64,000 nt of DNA from Burkholderia anthina (GCF_902498995.1 NZ_CABVLY010000019.1:62001-126000), one strand, 5' to 3'. Shown: positions 49,242 to 57,664, counted from the first letter of the stretch. Made by a program: numbers and translations. Notes: generated by a model not told the origin, from the letters alone.

Positions 49242-49955
49242 TTACATTCGAATTTTTATCTTCCGGGCCGGCACTTGATGGGCGACGTAGTACATCCAAG
49301 TAATTTCTTCGGGTCTGTACGTGTATGTCGCGTGTTCCGAGTAGCTACCCAGTCGGATCAGCCCATCGCGGCGCGACAGAAGGCGTTTGAGCATTGTTTC
49401 GCCCGTAGCCAGGCGAACCAGCACGTCATCTTCGATTTCCGGGTCGGTGCTGGGCTCAACCAATGCGAATTCGCCAGGGTTGAACCGCGGCGCCATCGAA
49501 GTGCCGACAACTGGAGATAAAAATGCGTGGGGGTCCGCCGTTGCGATTTCTGCGTATTCGTCTGTTACTCCCACCGGATAATCCCCGTCCGTCCAAATTC
49601 TCTCAGGCAATCCACCTTGCGCTCGCCCTACAACGAACACGCAGCGAAAGTTCTTTGTATTAATAGGATACTTCAAAAGAACCGGATGGTGTCCCCCTCG
49701 TGATGCATCGCGGGCATCGGACTCGGCTGCACCACAGGGTGAGTTGCTCACGGAGTCAAGCCAACCAGGCGGCTTAGAAGGATCCCATGAAGTCTCGATA
49801 GCCCGCGCGACCTTTTCGCCAAATGACTTTCGGCCGGCCAGCATGTCATTTATTTGACTGGCCGGCTTCTTCGTGCGGCGACTGACTTCGGCAAGGCTAT
49901 TGTCGTCGACGAGCTGTTGAAGGTTTTGCCGGCGGATGTCGGTGAGATCGTTCAT
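49242..49955 (-). CDS. cI: CI/LexA-type phage repressor
   Basis: 237 residues. The N-terminal HTH (LAEVSRRTKKPASQINDMLAGRK, about 21-43) binds operators. The C-terminal S24 peptidase domain has Ser153 (GTSMAP) and Lys190 (ETMLKRL). A possible self-cleavage site is GRAQGG (110-115), so induction by RecA/SOS is expected. The start at 49955 is used because the PRM -10 box then predicts a leaderless message. It is divergent from cro. Confidence 0.93.
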   Translation of the reverse strand: MNDLTDIRRQNLQQLVDDNSLAEVSRRTKKPASQINDMLAGRKSFGEKVARAIETSWDPSKPPGWLDSVSNSPCGAAESDARDASRGGHHPVLLKYPINTKNFRCVFVVGRAQGGLPERIWTDGDYPVGVTDEYAEIATADPHAFLSPVVGTSMAPRFNPGEFALVEPSTDPEIEDDVLVRLATGETMLKRLLSRRDGLIRLGSYSEHATYTYRPEEITWMYYVAHQVPARKIKIRM

Positions 49956-49961
49956 GAGGCG

Positions 49962-50027
49962 ATTAGAGCATGGTGAAACCATTTGGTGAATTCACCGAAT
50001 GGTGTTGTAAGACTTCACCGAATGGTG
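49962..50027. promoter_or_regulatory. Right operator region with PR and PRM
   Basis: Three copies of the operator palindrome: AACCATTTGGTG (49977-49988), CACCGAATGGTG (49993-50004) and CACCGAATGGTG (50016-50027). Rightward PR: TTGGTG (49983-49988), 17 bp, TGTAAG (50006-50011). Leftward PRM: TTCACC, 17 bp, TCTAAT (plus 49962-49967). The last base of the PRM -10 lies 7 bases from the cI ATG, so the cI mRNA probably begins at its start codon. Confidence 0.85.
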
Positions 50028-50040
50028 TAGCCTTCCGGGC

Positions 50041-50283
50041 ATGGATCAGCTCAAAAAATTCTTGATGGATATGCCCGTGGCGGATCGCCAAGCCTTCGCG
50101 AAGCGGTGCGGCACGAGCTACGCGTTCCTTCGGAATGTCATTTATGGTCAGCGCATGCCTGGCGAGAAGCTGTGCGTTGCGATTTGGCGGGAATCAGGTG
50201 GTGTTGTTACTCGCCAAGTGCTACGCCCGGATGACTGGCAGGACATCTGGCCCGAGCTCGCTCAACCAAAGGCGATCGAATGA
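50041..50283 (+). CDS. Cro-like repressor (YdaS-type HTH)
   Basis: 80 residues with the HTH DRQAFAKRCGTSYAFLRNVIYG (about 15-36) and the downstream WRESGGVVTRQVLRP typical of YdaS/Cro-like phage proteins. It is the first gene after PR, 14 bp from the last operator. It should oppose CI and favour lytic growth. Confidence 0.85.
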   Translation: MDQLKKFLMDMPVADRQAFAKRCGTSYAFLRNVIYGQRMPGEKLCVAIWRESGGVVTRQVLRPDDWQDIWPELAQPKAIE

Positions 50284-50330
50284 AGCTTCTGTACGCTCGT
50301 CTGCGCCGGTAGCTTGCTCGCCGATCGCGC

Positions 50331-50465
50331 ATGGCCGGGCCGAACGGTGACGGATCGATCAAGTTTGTCGCGACGGAGGTTTCGGGCGTTGATCCGGCGA
50401 CTGGGCGAGTCATCTGGCGAATCACGAAGGACGGCGTTGTCGTCGTTCCGACCGATCCCGAGTAG
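50331..50465 (+). CDS. Small phage protein, 44 aa
   Basis: It opens MAGPNGDGSIKFVATEVSGV and ends in ITKDGVVVVPTDPE, a beta-rich short protein. It lies between cro and the CII-position gene. No function is recognised. It is too short for most gene callers. Confidence 0.5.
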   Translation: MAGPNGDGSIKFVATEVSGVDPATGRVIWRITKDGVVVVPTDPE

Positions 50466-50595
50466 TCAGCACAAGGCTTCGATTCTTGCATGGCGACGGT
50501 TCGCATCCAGTAAGGCAGTTGATGCAAAAAATTTTGCGCCAGGCATGAGTCGTAATTCCAGTCGTAACTCGTTTGATTTTCACTATGGAGGGTAG

Positions 50596-50973
50596 ATGCA
50601 AGCTCAGGGGTATCCCCAAGCGCAGCGCGGTTCCGAGGCGGCTCAGGCCGATCGATTCATTGCGCCCGAATCGATTGCGGAATGCGCGACTTTCCGTGAT
50701 GCCGTGTGCCTCGCATGGGATATGCGAGCGGTGCGCGGCATGACGCAAAGGACGCTGGCGGAGCGGCTGGAGGTTCCTGCGTCGCACCTTTCCAACATGC
50801 TCAACCGTGATCCGGTTGACCGTCACGGGAAGCCGCGGCAGGACTTGCCCGCGAAGCTGATCGCGGACTTTGAACGGGTCGTCGGCAACCGTGCCGTGTC
50901 GCAGTATCTCGCGCGCATGGCGATGCTGACGTTGATGGAGGAAGTGATTCAGCAGAGGGCAGCCATGAAATGA
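50596..50973 (+). CDS. HTH regulator at the cII position
   Basis: 125 residues with an XRE-type HTH (MTQRTLAERLEVPASHLSNML, about 48-68). GGAGGGTAG precedes the ATG. Its location downstream of cro suggests a CII-like activator or early regulator. Upstream, AGTCGTAA occurs twice with 12-bp spacing (50548 and 50560), possibly its binding site. Its end overlaps the next gene by 4 bp. Confidence 0.75.
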   Translation: MQAQGYPQAQRGSEAAQADRFIAPESIAECATFRDAVCLAWDMRAVRGMTQRTLAERLEVPASHLSNMLNRDPVDRHGKPRQDLPAKLIADFERVVGNRAVSQYLARMAMLTLMEEVIQQRAAMK

Positions 50974-51158
50974 CCGAGGAAGATGCGCTTCGGAAGGGCT
51001 GCAAGGCCGTAGAGGACGCCCGAGTACGGGTAGGTGACAACCGAAACGCACTGATGAAGGAGCTGGAAAGGGTTGCTGTTGAAGATCCGGAAGTCGCCGA
51101 AGCATTCAGGGTAGCCGGATTTTTGTTCCTCGAGGCGCAGCAGGAAACGAAGCAGTAA
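50970..51158 (+). CDS. Small helical phage protein, 62 aa
   Basis: It begins MTEEDALRKGCKAVEDARVR, with charged amphipathic helices. It is coupled by ATGA overlap to the HTH gene. No function is recognised. Confidence 0.6.
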   Translation: MTEEDALRKGCKAVEDARVRVGDNRNALMKELERVAVEDPEVAEAFRVAGFLFLEAQQETKQ

Positions 51159-51253
51159 GGCGCGCCGGCTCCGGCCGGCGTTCTGAAGCCAGTCGCAAAC
51201 GCCCGAGTTCGAGCCTTTGCGTCCGGGTTTAGTAATCCTAAAAATTCGAATTT

Positions 51254-51427
51254 ATGGAAGCCAATCAGAAAAACGAACATGCCGAGCCGTGCCAGCGGAA
51301 CCCGGCCACCACCGAAGAAGTGAAGCGCATCACGCGCGACACCAGTCAACACCCGACGTATCCGCGCAGGTGCCTGTCGTGCGGCGCGAAAGAATCCCTC
51401 GACGGCTCCGTGCCGTGCGGCCACTGA
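51254..51427 (+). CDS. Small zinc-ribbon-like protein, 57 aa
   Basis: It opens MEANQKNEHAEPCQRNPATT and has CLSCGAKESLDGSVPCGH at the C-terminus, a Cys4/His-type knuckle. The A/T-rich upstream region (51225-51253) lacks a strong ribosome site. It precedes the ParB-like gene. No family is recognised. Confidence 0.5.
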   Translation: MEANQKNEHAEPCQRNPATTEEVKRITRDTSQHPTYPRRCLSCGAKESLDGSVPCGH

Positions 51428-51535
51428 AGCAACTAAGCGGGGCCGGCAATCCAGCAATCGAAATGATTTCTGCATTTCTAGGTCTGCTGGGAACATCACT
51501 GCGCCTGACCCGCAAATCCCATTTCTGGAGGAAAC

Positions 51536-52405
51536 GTGGCAAAAAGCTCCGTTGAAGCATATGGCGCGCAGAGCAAGGTAACTGCGCTCGCGATGGACCC
51601 GAACGACCTCGAACTGGTCACGGACCCGTCGCACCCGCTGTACGACCGGCGCGTTCATCAAGAGCCGAACCCGAAGACGGTGTTGAACTACCGCGCGATC
51701 GGCGTGCGCAAGCCGGTGCTGTTCTACAAGGATCCGGAGACCGGCAAGAATCTGGTCATCGACGGCCGCACACGGGTGATCAATGCCCGCGAGCTCAACC
51801 GGCAACTGATCGCCGCGGGTGAGCCGCCGATCACGATCCCGGCAATCCCGCAGAAGGTCATCAACGACGGCGGTCGGTCGTTCTCGGCGGTCATGGTCAG
51901 CACGAACGAAATCCGAAAAGAGGATTCGCCGATCAACCGCGCCGAGAAGATGGCGCGAATGCTGGACGTCGGCCACACGGAAGAAACCGTCGCAACCATG
52001 TTCGGCGTCGAGGTGCCGACGGTCCGCCAGCAGTTGAAGTTGCTCGATTGCACGGCTGCCGTGCGTGATGCGCTCGAGGCTGACCAGATCACCGTATCGA
52101 ACGCGCTGAAGCTCGCGAAACTGACTCCGGATCAACAGCGCGAGAAGGTGCGGGCCGTCGTCGCTGCGGCTGAGGGCAAGGAAGGGCATGCGAAGGCGCG
52201 CGCGCAGAAAGAGGCCGTGACCGGAGACGCGGCTCCGCGCATGCGCACCCGCAAGCAGATTGCGGCCGAGCTGGAGAGGGCTGCGGGCGAGCGCGCTGAA
52301 GCGTTGCGGTGGGTTCTCAATCTGGAAGGTGATGTCGGCGCACAGGATGCGGCCGATCCGCGTCAGGCGACGATTGATGATGCCGTTTCAGCTACGCAGG
52401 GATGA
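51536..52405 (+). CDS. ParB/Spo0J-like nuclease-domain protein
   Basis: 289 residues from the GTG at 51536 (GGAGG six bases upstream). The ParB N-terminal domain is seen in RKPVLFYKDPETGKNLVIDG and RTRVINARELN, followed by an HTH (HTEETVATMFGVEVPTVRQQL). The end is helical and basic. Phage ParB-like proteins act in early replication or host shut-off. A partition role is unlikely for an integrating phage, but no direct evidence decides. It overlaps the replication gene by 4 bp. Confidence 0.8.
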   Translation: MAKSSVEAYGAQSKVTALAMDPNDLELVTDPSHPLYDRRVHQEPNPKTVLNYRAIGVRKPVLFYKDPETGKNLVIDGRTRVINARELNRQLIAAGEPPITIPAIPQKVINDGGRSFSAVMVSTNEIRKEDSPINRAEKMARMLDVGHTEETVATMFGVEVPTVRQQLKLLDCTAAVRDALEADQITVSNALKLAKLTPDQQREKVRAVVAAAEGKEGHAKARAQKEAVTGDAAPRMRTRKQIAAELERAAGERAEALRWVLNLEGDVGAQDAADPRQATIDDAVSATQG

Positions 52406-53688
52406 GTGCGTGTATGGCGCTCGCGCACGTCATTCCTATGCCGGAGCGGCCGCGCTCCGCCCAAGCTGAAGAGAGGTACACCCGCGTGCCGCATAGCGTT
52501 CTGGAGGCCCTTGCGCTGGCTGATTTTGGCAAGCGGCACTACAAGATTTTGATGGTGTTGATGCGTCAGACATACGGCTATGACAAGGCCGCTGACGAAA
52601 TCAGTCTGACGCAGTTCCATGACAAGACCGGTGTCTTGCCGCCGCACATCTCTGCCGCGATCGGCGAGTTGATTGACATGCAGGTTCTTGTGAAGTCGCC
52701 GGGACGATACGCCGCGAGTCTGTCGATCAACAAGGACTTTGATCAGTGGATAGGCAAAGCGCGGATCGATACGTCGAAGATTTTGGGTTACCAAAACGGT
52801 AACGAAGGGGTTACCGAAACGGTAATAGAGGGTTACCAAAACAGTCATTTGGGGTTACCGAAACAGTCATTTGGGGTTACCGAAACAGTAACCACAAGAG
52901 ACAACTCCAAGAGAAAGAACCAAGAGACAACTCCAAGAGAAACCCTTTCGCGCTCGCTTCGCGAACGCTTTGAGAATTTCTGGGAGTGCTACCCGCGTAA
53001 GCGATCGAAGAAAGCAGCGGAAAAGGCGTTTGCCAAGGTCAACCCGGACGAGCAGCTCTTCAAGGACCTGATGTCAGGTCTGGAGCGGGCCAAGACTTCG
53101 GAGCAGTGGCAGAACCCGAAATTCCAGCCGCACGCAGCAACGTGGCTGAACGACGGCGGATGGATGGACGAATTCCAGACTGCGTACAGCGATGCCGAAA
53201 CGGCCGTGATCCGAGCCTTCAACGAGGCGCTTGGGGAGCGTATCGGCACCGTGGACGAAGCGGTATTCGTCGAGGCCCGTGCTGGCTCGATCCGTGCCTT
53301 CCTTGCGCACCTGAAGAACGACCCGGAAGCAGCGGGCCGGTATTTCCCGGCGGTTCGCGACAAGGTCGAGCTGCCGCCGCATGCAGGATTCGACTACCTG
53401 ATCAGCCCGAAGGGATTCGGCGACACGACGGGCCGCATGCGTGTCGCGAAGCCGGCCGGCACAGCACCAGGTGTGCGTGGCGACTGGCATGCGACGGGAC
53501 CTGGCATCGCGGCACGCGGCGCGGAGCTGGGCATCACCAAGGGAGACGAAGAGAACGTCGTCACGTACCGCCGGCGCGTGTTCAAGGCGGCCGGACCCGG
53601 CGTCTGGCGCGATCAGGATCTCGCGGCCGAGGCGAAGTATGGCGACGAAGCATACGAGCGTCTCTGGCGCTTCTACAACGAAGAGTGA
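52402..53688 (+). CDS. O-like phage replication initiator
   Basis: 428 residues. The N-terminal winged-helix of the lambda O family spans about 25-110 (RVPHSVLEALALADFGKRHY, then GVLPPHISAAIGELIDMQVL). A low-complexity linker (about 128-185) coincides with the iterons, and the C-terminal part follows. It should bind the iterons in its own gene and recruit the host helicase or a loader. No separate P/DnaC-like gene is seen next to it. Confidence 0.85.
   Translation: MSACMALAHVIPMPERPRSAQAEERYTRVPHSVLEALALADFGKRHYKILMVLMRQTYGYDKAADEISLTQFHDKTGVLPPHISAAIGELIDMQVLVKSPGRYAASLSINKDFDQWIGKARIDTSKILGYQNGNEGVTETVIEGYQNSHLGLPKQSFGVTETVTTRDNSKRKNQETTPRETLSRSLRERFENFWECYPRKRSKKAAEKAFAKVNPDEQLFKDLMSGLERAKTSEQWQNPKFQPHAATWLNDGGWMDEFQTAYSDAETAVIRAFNEALGERIGTVDEAVFVEARAGSIRAFLAHLKNDPEAAGRYFPAVRDKVELPPHAGFDYLISPKGFGDTTGRMRVAKPAGTAPGVRGDWHATGPGIAARGAELGITKGDEENVVTYRRRVFKAAGPGVWRDQDLAAEAKYGDEAYERLWRFYNEE
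52786..52945 (+). other. Phage replication origin (five iterons) inside the initiator gene
   Basis: Five copies of GGTTACC(A/G)AAAC(G/A)GT(A/C)A begin at 52786, 52809, 52831, 52853 and 52875, a 22-23 bp period or two helical turns. Each is a partial inverted repeat (GTTACC..GGTAAC). Right after, the purine-rich unit AAGAGACAACTCCAAGAGAAA occurs twice (about 52896-52941), a candidate unwinding region. The layout copies lambda ori within gene O. Confidence 0.88.
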
Positions 53689-53699
53689 CGAGCATTCAC

Positions 53700-54365
53700 A
53701 TGACGAAACGAACCACATGGCCGATGCGCGTCGACGAGGGTACGACGAAGGTCGGTACGGCACGCGTGCGCGACGACTCGCGGCCGAAGATGACGTCGGC
53801 GCAGAAGGCCGTTTTCGATGCAACGGGCAACCGGCCGCAGGTCGACGCAGGTTTCGACGACATTGGCGACGGGATCGATGCTCCGCCGGTGCTGACGCCG
53901 GCATACAGAAAGGTCGCGCAGCAGATGGCGGCCAGGTCCGTAGGGTTCACGGTCGACTGCAATCCGGTTGCAAAAGGGCGGCCCCGCGCAAGCTCGACTC
54001 CCCGCGGCATCCGGATGCACACGCCGAAGGCAACGAAGCGATACGAGGCAGAGGTACAAGCTGCTGCGCGGGCGGCAATGCTGCGGGAGCTGCCGTTCGG
54101 GCGCCCGGTTGCACTCACGGTGTCGATCGTCCTGCCGGTCCCGGCGAGCTGGTCGAAGCGCCGTAAGCGGCTGGCATACATGGGCGAGATCGCGGCGACC
54201 AAGAAGCCGGATGCCGACAACGTGCTGAAGGCGATCAAAGACGGGATGAACGGCATCGTGTACTGGGACGACTCGCAGGTCGTGTCGATCGTTCTGACGA
54301 AGGCGTACGGGGAGCACCCGCGTGCTGATTTGGTGGTGACTGAGCTGGATAAGGAGGCTGCGTGA
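53700..54365 (+). CDS. rusA: RusA family Holliday-junction resolvase
   Basis: 221 residues. The RusA domain occupies the C-terminal two-thirds, with catalytic aspartates Asp171, Asp173 and Asp190/191 (KKPDADN, YWDDSQV) and GRPRASSTPRGI before them. The N-terminal 75 residues are an extra disordered or binding segment. It acts in phage recombination and in resolving branched DNA. The start at 53700 lies just after the replication gene. Confidence 0.9.
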   Translation: MTKRTTWPMRVDEGTTKVGTARVRDDSRPKMTSAQKAVFDATGNRPQVDAGFDDIGDGIDAPPVLTPAYRKVAQQMAARSVGFTVDCNPVAKGRPRASSTPRGIRMHTPKATKRYEAEVQAAARAAMLRELPFGRPVALTVSIVLPVPASWSKRRKRLAYMGEIAATKKPDADNVLKAIKDGMNGIVYWDDSQVVSIVLTKAYGEHPRADLVVTELDKEAA

Positions 54366-54703
54366 AGGCAACTGGGAAATACAAGCTTGACGGGATTTTG
54401 GCGGTGATGAAGGCCGGTCGGTGGTACACGGCAAGTGACCTTGCCACGCAGGCGCGGATACCCGTCACAACGGCGCGGCTTCTGTTGGGCGGCGTTCGTG
54501 CAGTTACCGCAATTGATTCGAGGAAGGGGCGAAAGCGCAGTCGGGAGTTCTGTCTTGCTGGAACTGGGGTGGGTCCGAGACATGTTGACACCCGAATCCG
54601 TCCGGACTTTACGAGCCATCTGAAGGGGTATCAGGGTTGGCTAAACGGACATCGGGCGCTGGCGATGGTGGCGCGGGGCGTCGTCGGAATCAGGGAGGTC
54701 TGA
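54362..54703 (+). CDS. Winged-helix phage protein, 113 aa
   Basis: GTG start overlapping the rusA stop. It has the HTH ASDLATQARIPVTTARLLLGG (about 24-44). The C-terminal half is basic. Probably DNA-binding; function unknown. Confidence 0.6.
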   Translation: MKATGKYKLDGILAVMKAGRWYTASDLATQARIPVTTARLLLGGVRAVTAIDSRKGRKRSREFCLAGTGVGPRHVDTRIRPDFTSHLKGYQGWLNGHRALAMVARGVVGIREV

Positions 54704-55104
54704 TGGCAGGCAGAAAGGCGGGGAAGGTCGGGCCGGTTTCGAAAAAGATGATCGAGTGCGTGAAGGCGAATCCGGGAATCCATGCTGCTGAAGTCGCGCG
54801 GGTCTTGGGACTCAACCAAGGGGGCGGTATGCGAGGGATGGTCCGAAAGCTGATTTCGGACGGCTATCTCACCCGGATTGCGGTGGAGGGCGTTCCGAAC
54901 GGTGTGTTTCATACGGCTTCGCCGCTCAAATACACCGGCAAGCCCTTCGAGGGGTTCAACGAAGGCGGCATCTCGAAGCGTTCGCAGCAGATCCAAGAGC
55001 GTATCGCAGCTCAGATCGAGAGAGAGCGGCGATTGGCCGAATCGGCTGCGTGGGCCGGAATCGCAATTCGAGCGATGGTGGACGTCGGTCGAGCAGCAGC
55101 ATGA
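54703..55104 (+). CDS. Winged-helix phage protein, 133 aa
   Basis: It begins MAGRKAGKVGPVSKKMIECV after GGAGG. It carries a wHTH (AAEVARVLGLNQGGGMRGMV) and a helical C-terminus (QERIAAQIERERRLAESAAW). The start at 54637 is possible but lacks a ribosome site. The stop overlaps the next ATG. Confidence 0.65.
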   Translation: MAGRKAGKVGPVSKKMIECVKANPGIHAAEVARVLGLNQGGGMRGMVRKLISDGYLTRIAVEGVPNGVFHTASPLKYTGKPFEGFNEGGISKRSQQIQERIAAQIERERRLAESAAWAGIAIRAMVDVGRAAA

Positions 55105-55544
55105 AGCGATCCGGATTCAAGCCGCGCACGAAGCCGATGTCGCGCGGGTCGTGGTCCCGGAAAAGCTCACCGTTACCGGAACAGGCGCCGGGAAAGGTCG
55201 CGATGAAGCGCCGGGCCAAGCGGCCGACAGTTGCCGAGGGCTCGAAGTATCTGGCGGCCTGTCGCGGCGAGCCGTGTTACCTGCGTGTTCCCGGTCTGTG
55301 CCGACTGAATCCGATGGACGACACGGTGGTGCCGTGTCACTCGAATCAAGGGCGTCACGGGAAAGCCGGTGGACTGAAGGCGAAAAACGAATTCACGGTT
55401 CCGGGCTGCAACCTGTGTCACGCGTGGATCGATCAGAACCGAGTCGGCACGCCTATGCAGGTCAAGTTCGATGTGTGGGATTCGGCGTACGAGGAATGGG
55501 CGCCGGTGCGCGCCCGAAAGATGGGAGAAGCAAATTGCCAGTGA
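55101..55544 (+). CDS. DUF1364-like phage nuclease-domain protein
   Basis: 147 residues. The core CRGEPCYLRVPGLCR, CHSNQGRHGKAGGLKA and VPGCNLCHAWID is that of the DUF1364/NinX-like zinc-containing putative HNH nucleases of lambdoid nin regions. The basic N-terminus may bind DNA. The position, near rusA, fits recombination functions. Confidence 0.8.
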   Translation: MKRSGFKPRTKPMSRGSWSRKSSPLPEQAPGKVAMKRRAKRPTVAEGSKYLAACRGEPCYLRVPGLCRLNPMDDTVVPCHSNQGRHGKAGGLKAKNEFTVPGCNLCHAWIDQNRVGTPMQVKFDVWDSAYEEWAPVRARKMGEANCQ

Positions 55545-55879
55545 GGCTGTGGGTCGAGATCCCGGACGGGACATACAGCGCCCCGAGACGGCGCGGGGCC
55601 GGTGGGATGGTCATCTACGAACGGACGCGCGAAATCGATGCAACCGTGTTCCGTATCGCCCGAATCGCGACAGTCAAGCGCCAGTTGATCGCATCCGTCG
55701 AGGTTGATGCGTTTATTCCGGAAATGTACCGGACGCGTATTCCGCAGGTCGATGCGCGGTGGGTGGAGCCGGGTGTGTTCCGGACAAAGGCATACGTCCA
55801 CCGCAATCGAAAGTCGCGCGAGATGGGGCAGTTTCTGGAGAGCGGTGCGTTGGTCTTGGACTTGAGGGAGGCGCAATGA
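55535..55879 (+). CDS. Hypothetical phage protein, about 114 aa
   Basis: Starts at TTG 55535 or GTG 55541 (overlapping the upstream stop); GGGAG fits the TTG better. It contains LWVEIPDGTYSAPRRRGAGG and ends LESGALVLDLREAQ; it is beta-rich. Function unknown. Confidence 0.55.
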   Translation: MPVRLWVEIPDGTYSAPRRRGAGGMVIYERTREIDATVFRIARIATVKRQLIASVEVDAFIPEMYRTRIPQVDARWVEPGVFRTKAYVHRNRKSREMGQFLESGALVLDLREAQ

Positions 55880-56385
55880 CACCGGCAGCACAGAGAAAGC
55901 GCCTGGAAGGACAGGCAACGATCGCGAAGAAGGTGTTTGAGGTAGTTCCGATCCGCGACGCGTGGTCGATCCACCAGATGATGTCGCACCTCACGAAGAT
56001 CACCAAGAGCCACATCGACTACCGGGTAATGCAGGGCTGCTTGAGCGCCTTGAAGGATTCCGGGCTGGTCAGGGAGCCGCAGCGGGGATTCTTCCAGCGA
56101 GTCGAGGTGCGCGAAGAAACAGTGAAAACCGAAGTGCAAGGAGAAATCGACGTGCCGAACCTGAAGACTGAATCGAAACCGGCCGCGCCGGCATCGCCGA
56201 TCGATGTGCTGGACGGGATTGCCGGGCGCTTGCGCCGGTTGCGAGACGACGCGGACACGCTCGCGTCTGACATCGAGACGGCAGCGCTCGTCATCGCCGA
56301 GCAGGGCTCGGAAACGCAGGCTGCCGTGATGAAGGCCCGCCAGCTTCAACAGCTCTTGCAGGAACTGGGGGGTATCCGGGTATGA
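55876..56385 (+). CDS. Phage protein with wHTH and coiled coil, 169 aa
   Basis: It opens MTPAAQRKRLEGQATIAKKV. A winged-helix-like region is at about 25-75 (SIHQMMSHLTKITKSHIDYR). An acidic linker and an amphipathic helical C-terminus (RLRRLRDDADTLASDIETAA) follow and may form a coiled coil. It is coupled by ATGA to both neighbours. Probably regulatory. Confidence 0.6.
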   Translation: MTPAAQRKRLEGQATIAKKVFEVVPIRDAWSIHQMMSHLTKITKSHIDYRVMQGCLSALKDSGLVREPQRGFFQRVEVREETVKTEVQGEIDVPNLKTESKPAAPASPIDVLDGIAGRLRRLRDDADTLASDIETAALVIAEQGSETQAAVMKARQLQQLLQELGGIRV

Positions 56386-56630
56386 GCGACATCAAAATCA
56401 ATGTTGCGCGCACAAACGTGACGGTGCATCGGGCGGTGCTGGCGGCAGATGCGATTGAGCGAATTCTCGCGCAGCGCGTATGCGAGTCGGCAGGGTTGGA
56501 GCGATCGGGAGCCGGTGTCAGCGTCGATGTGCGGCTTTCGAGCCGAATGGGTAGCTACGGATCGGAATTCGAGGCGATCGTCACCGTGACCATCGACCAC
56601 GCAAAGCAGCCGGGCGCGGAAGGCGTATGA
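56382..56630 (+). CDS. Hypothetical phage protein, 82 aa
   Basis: It begins MSDIKINVARTNVTVHRAVL, an alpha/beta pattern. It overlaps its neighbours by 4 bp. No family is recognised. Confidence 0.55.
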   Translation: MSDIKINVARTNVTVHRAVLAADAIERILAQRVCESAGLERSGAGVSVDVRLSSRMGSYGSEFEAIVTVTIDHAKQPGAEGV

Positions 56631-56875
56631 GCGCAGCCGCATGCATCTTGTACAGCGACGTGCCCGAGCGTCTGCTCATATCGTCGATTCGTCATCGCGA
56701 CGGAGTGACCGAGGCGGATCTCATCGCATTCGACGAATGCCCGTTCAGCGGCGAGATCACGGAGACGGAACACGGCATGCAGATCGCGTTCCCGTGGCCG
56801 CGCAACCGGACGATGCGCCATGCGATAGGCGACTGGCTTACGCACCACGGCATCAACTTCACGGTCGTCATGTAA
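56627..56875 (+). CDS. Hypothetical phage protein, 82 aa
   Basis: It begins MSAAACILYSDVPERLLISS, a small alpha/beta protein ending WLTHHGINFTVVM. It is coupled to the upstream gene. No function is recognised. Confidence 0.55.
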   Translation: MSAAACILYSDVPERLLISSIRHRDGVTEADLIAFDECPFSGEITETEHGMQIAFPWPRNRTMRHAIGDWLTHHGINFTVVM

Positions 56876-56919
56876 CGACGAATCACCGACCTCTCAAGCA
56901 AATCGAAAACAGGAAGAAC

Positions 56920-57345
56920 ATGACGCTCGACGAAAGCAACCAGATCGAAGAACTGCTCGGCGAATGGTACGACTGGCAGGCTGGCTACGTGCCGAGTCTT
57001 GGTTATGGGCGCGTCGATCCGTCGTGCCGTGGCTTCTCCGAAGACGAACGGACGGTCACGGCCGACGAGCGCTCGGAAGAGGCAGACCGGAAGGCAGCGA
57101 AGAAGCGTGCGGAACAGGTCGACGTGTGCGTTGACGCTCTGGCGTGGCAGGAGCGCGCTGCTATCCAGCGACACATGAAGACGAAGCGTATCGGGGCGAT
57201 GAACCGGGAGTGCGGCGCAAACGTCTGGAGCAACCCGCGCGCGTTCAATCTGTCGGAGGCGCACGCGAACTACCAAGATGCGAAAGCGGCTCTGTATCCG
57301 CGCTTGATGGCACGCGGCCTGTTGCGTCAGGCTGTCTGCGCGTAG
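56920..57345 (+). CDS. Q-like late antiterminator candidate
   Basis: 141 residues from ATG 56920 (AGGAAGAAC upstream). The N-terminal ELLGEWYDWQAGYVPSLGYG and the basic ERAAIQRHMKTKRIGAMNRE resemble phage antitermination Q-type proteins. It is the last gene before a promoter-terminator pair and the late genes, the place of Q in lambda. A toxin-antitoxin pair is inserted between. The assignment is by position and weak resemblance. Confidence 0.5.
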   Translation: MTLDESNQIEELLGEWYDWQAGYVPSLGYGRVDPSCRGFSEDERTVTADERSEEADRKAAKKRAEQVDVCVDALAWQERAAIQRHMKTKRIGAMNRECGANVWSNPRAFNLSEAHANYQDAKAALYPRLMARGLLRQAVCA

Positions 57346-57387
57346 CTACAAAAAATACTTGCGCTCTTTATTATTCGTAGCTACAAT
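57341..57387 (+). promoter_or_regulatory. brnTA promoter with duplicated operator
   Basis: TTGCGC (57359-57364), 17 bp and TACAAT (57382-57387) form a good sigma70 promoter, 8 bp before brnT. CGTAGCTACAA occurs at 57341-57351 and 57376-57386; GTAGCTAC is a perfect palindrome. The second copy covers the -10, so binding by BrnA or the BrnT-BrnA complex would repress. Confidence 0.8.
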
Positions 57388-57394
57388 TATTCAC

Positions 57395-57664
57395 ATGGAC
57401 ATCACCTTTGACCCCGCTAAGAACGAATCCAACATCGCCAAGCACGGCGTGTCGCTTGAACTGGCGGCAGAGTTGGATTGGCCGGAAGTAATGGCCTGCG
57501 TTGATTCCCGGCACGACTACAAGGAAGTGCGCGAAATCGGATTCGGCGTCATCGGTGATCGTCTCTACTGCGTCGTGTTCACGCAACGCGGTAATGTCAT
57601 GCACATCATCAGCATGCGTAAGGCGAACAAGCGCGAGGTAAAGAGCTATGTCGAACAAACGTAA
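57395..57664 (+). CDS. brnT: BrnT family ribonuclease toxin
   Basis: 89 residues, DUF497/BrnT fold: the opening ITFDPAKNESNIAKHGVSLE and IGDRLYCVVFTQRGNVMHII, then ISMRKANKRE. The family cleaves RNA and is neutralised by BrnA. It overlaps brnA by 17 bp. A longer frame from 57359 was rejected because the promoter runs through it. Confidence 0.93.
   Translation: MDITFDPAKNESNIAKHGVSLELAAELDWPEVMACVDSRHDYKEVREIGFGVIGDRLYCVVFTQRGNVMHIISMRKANKREVKSYVEQT

Noticed and set aside
52786..52891. Regular repeats could suggest a CRISPR array
   Set aside because: The repeats are 17 bp with only 5-6 bp between them and lie inside a coding gene; this is an iteron origin.
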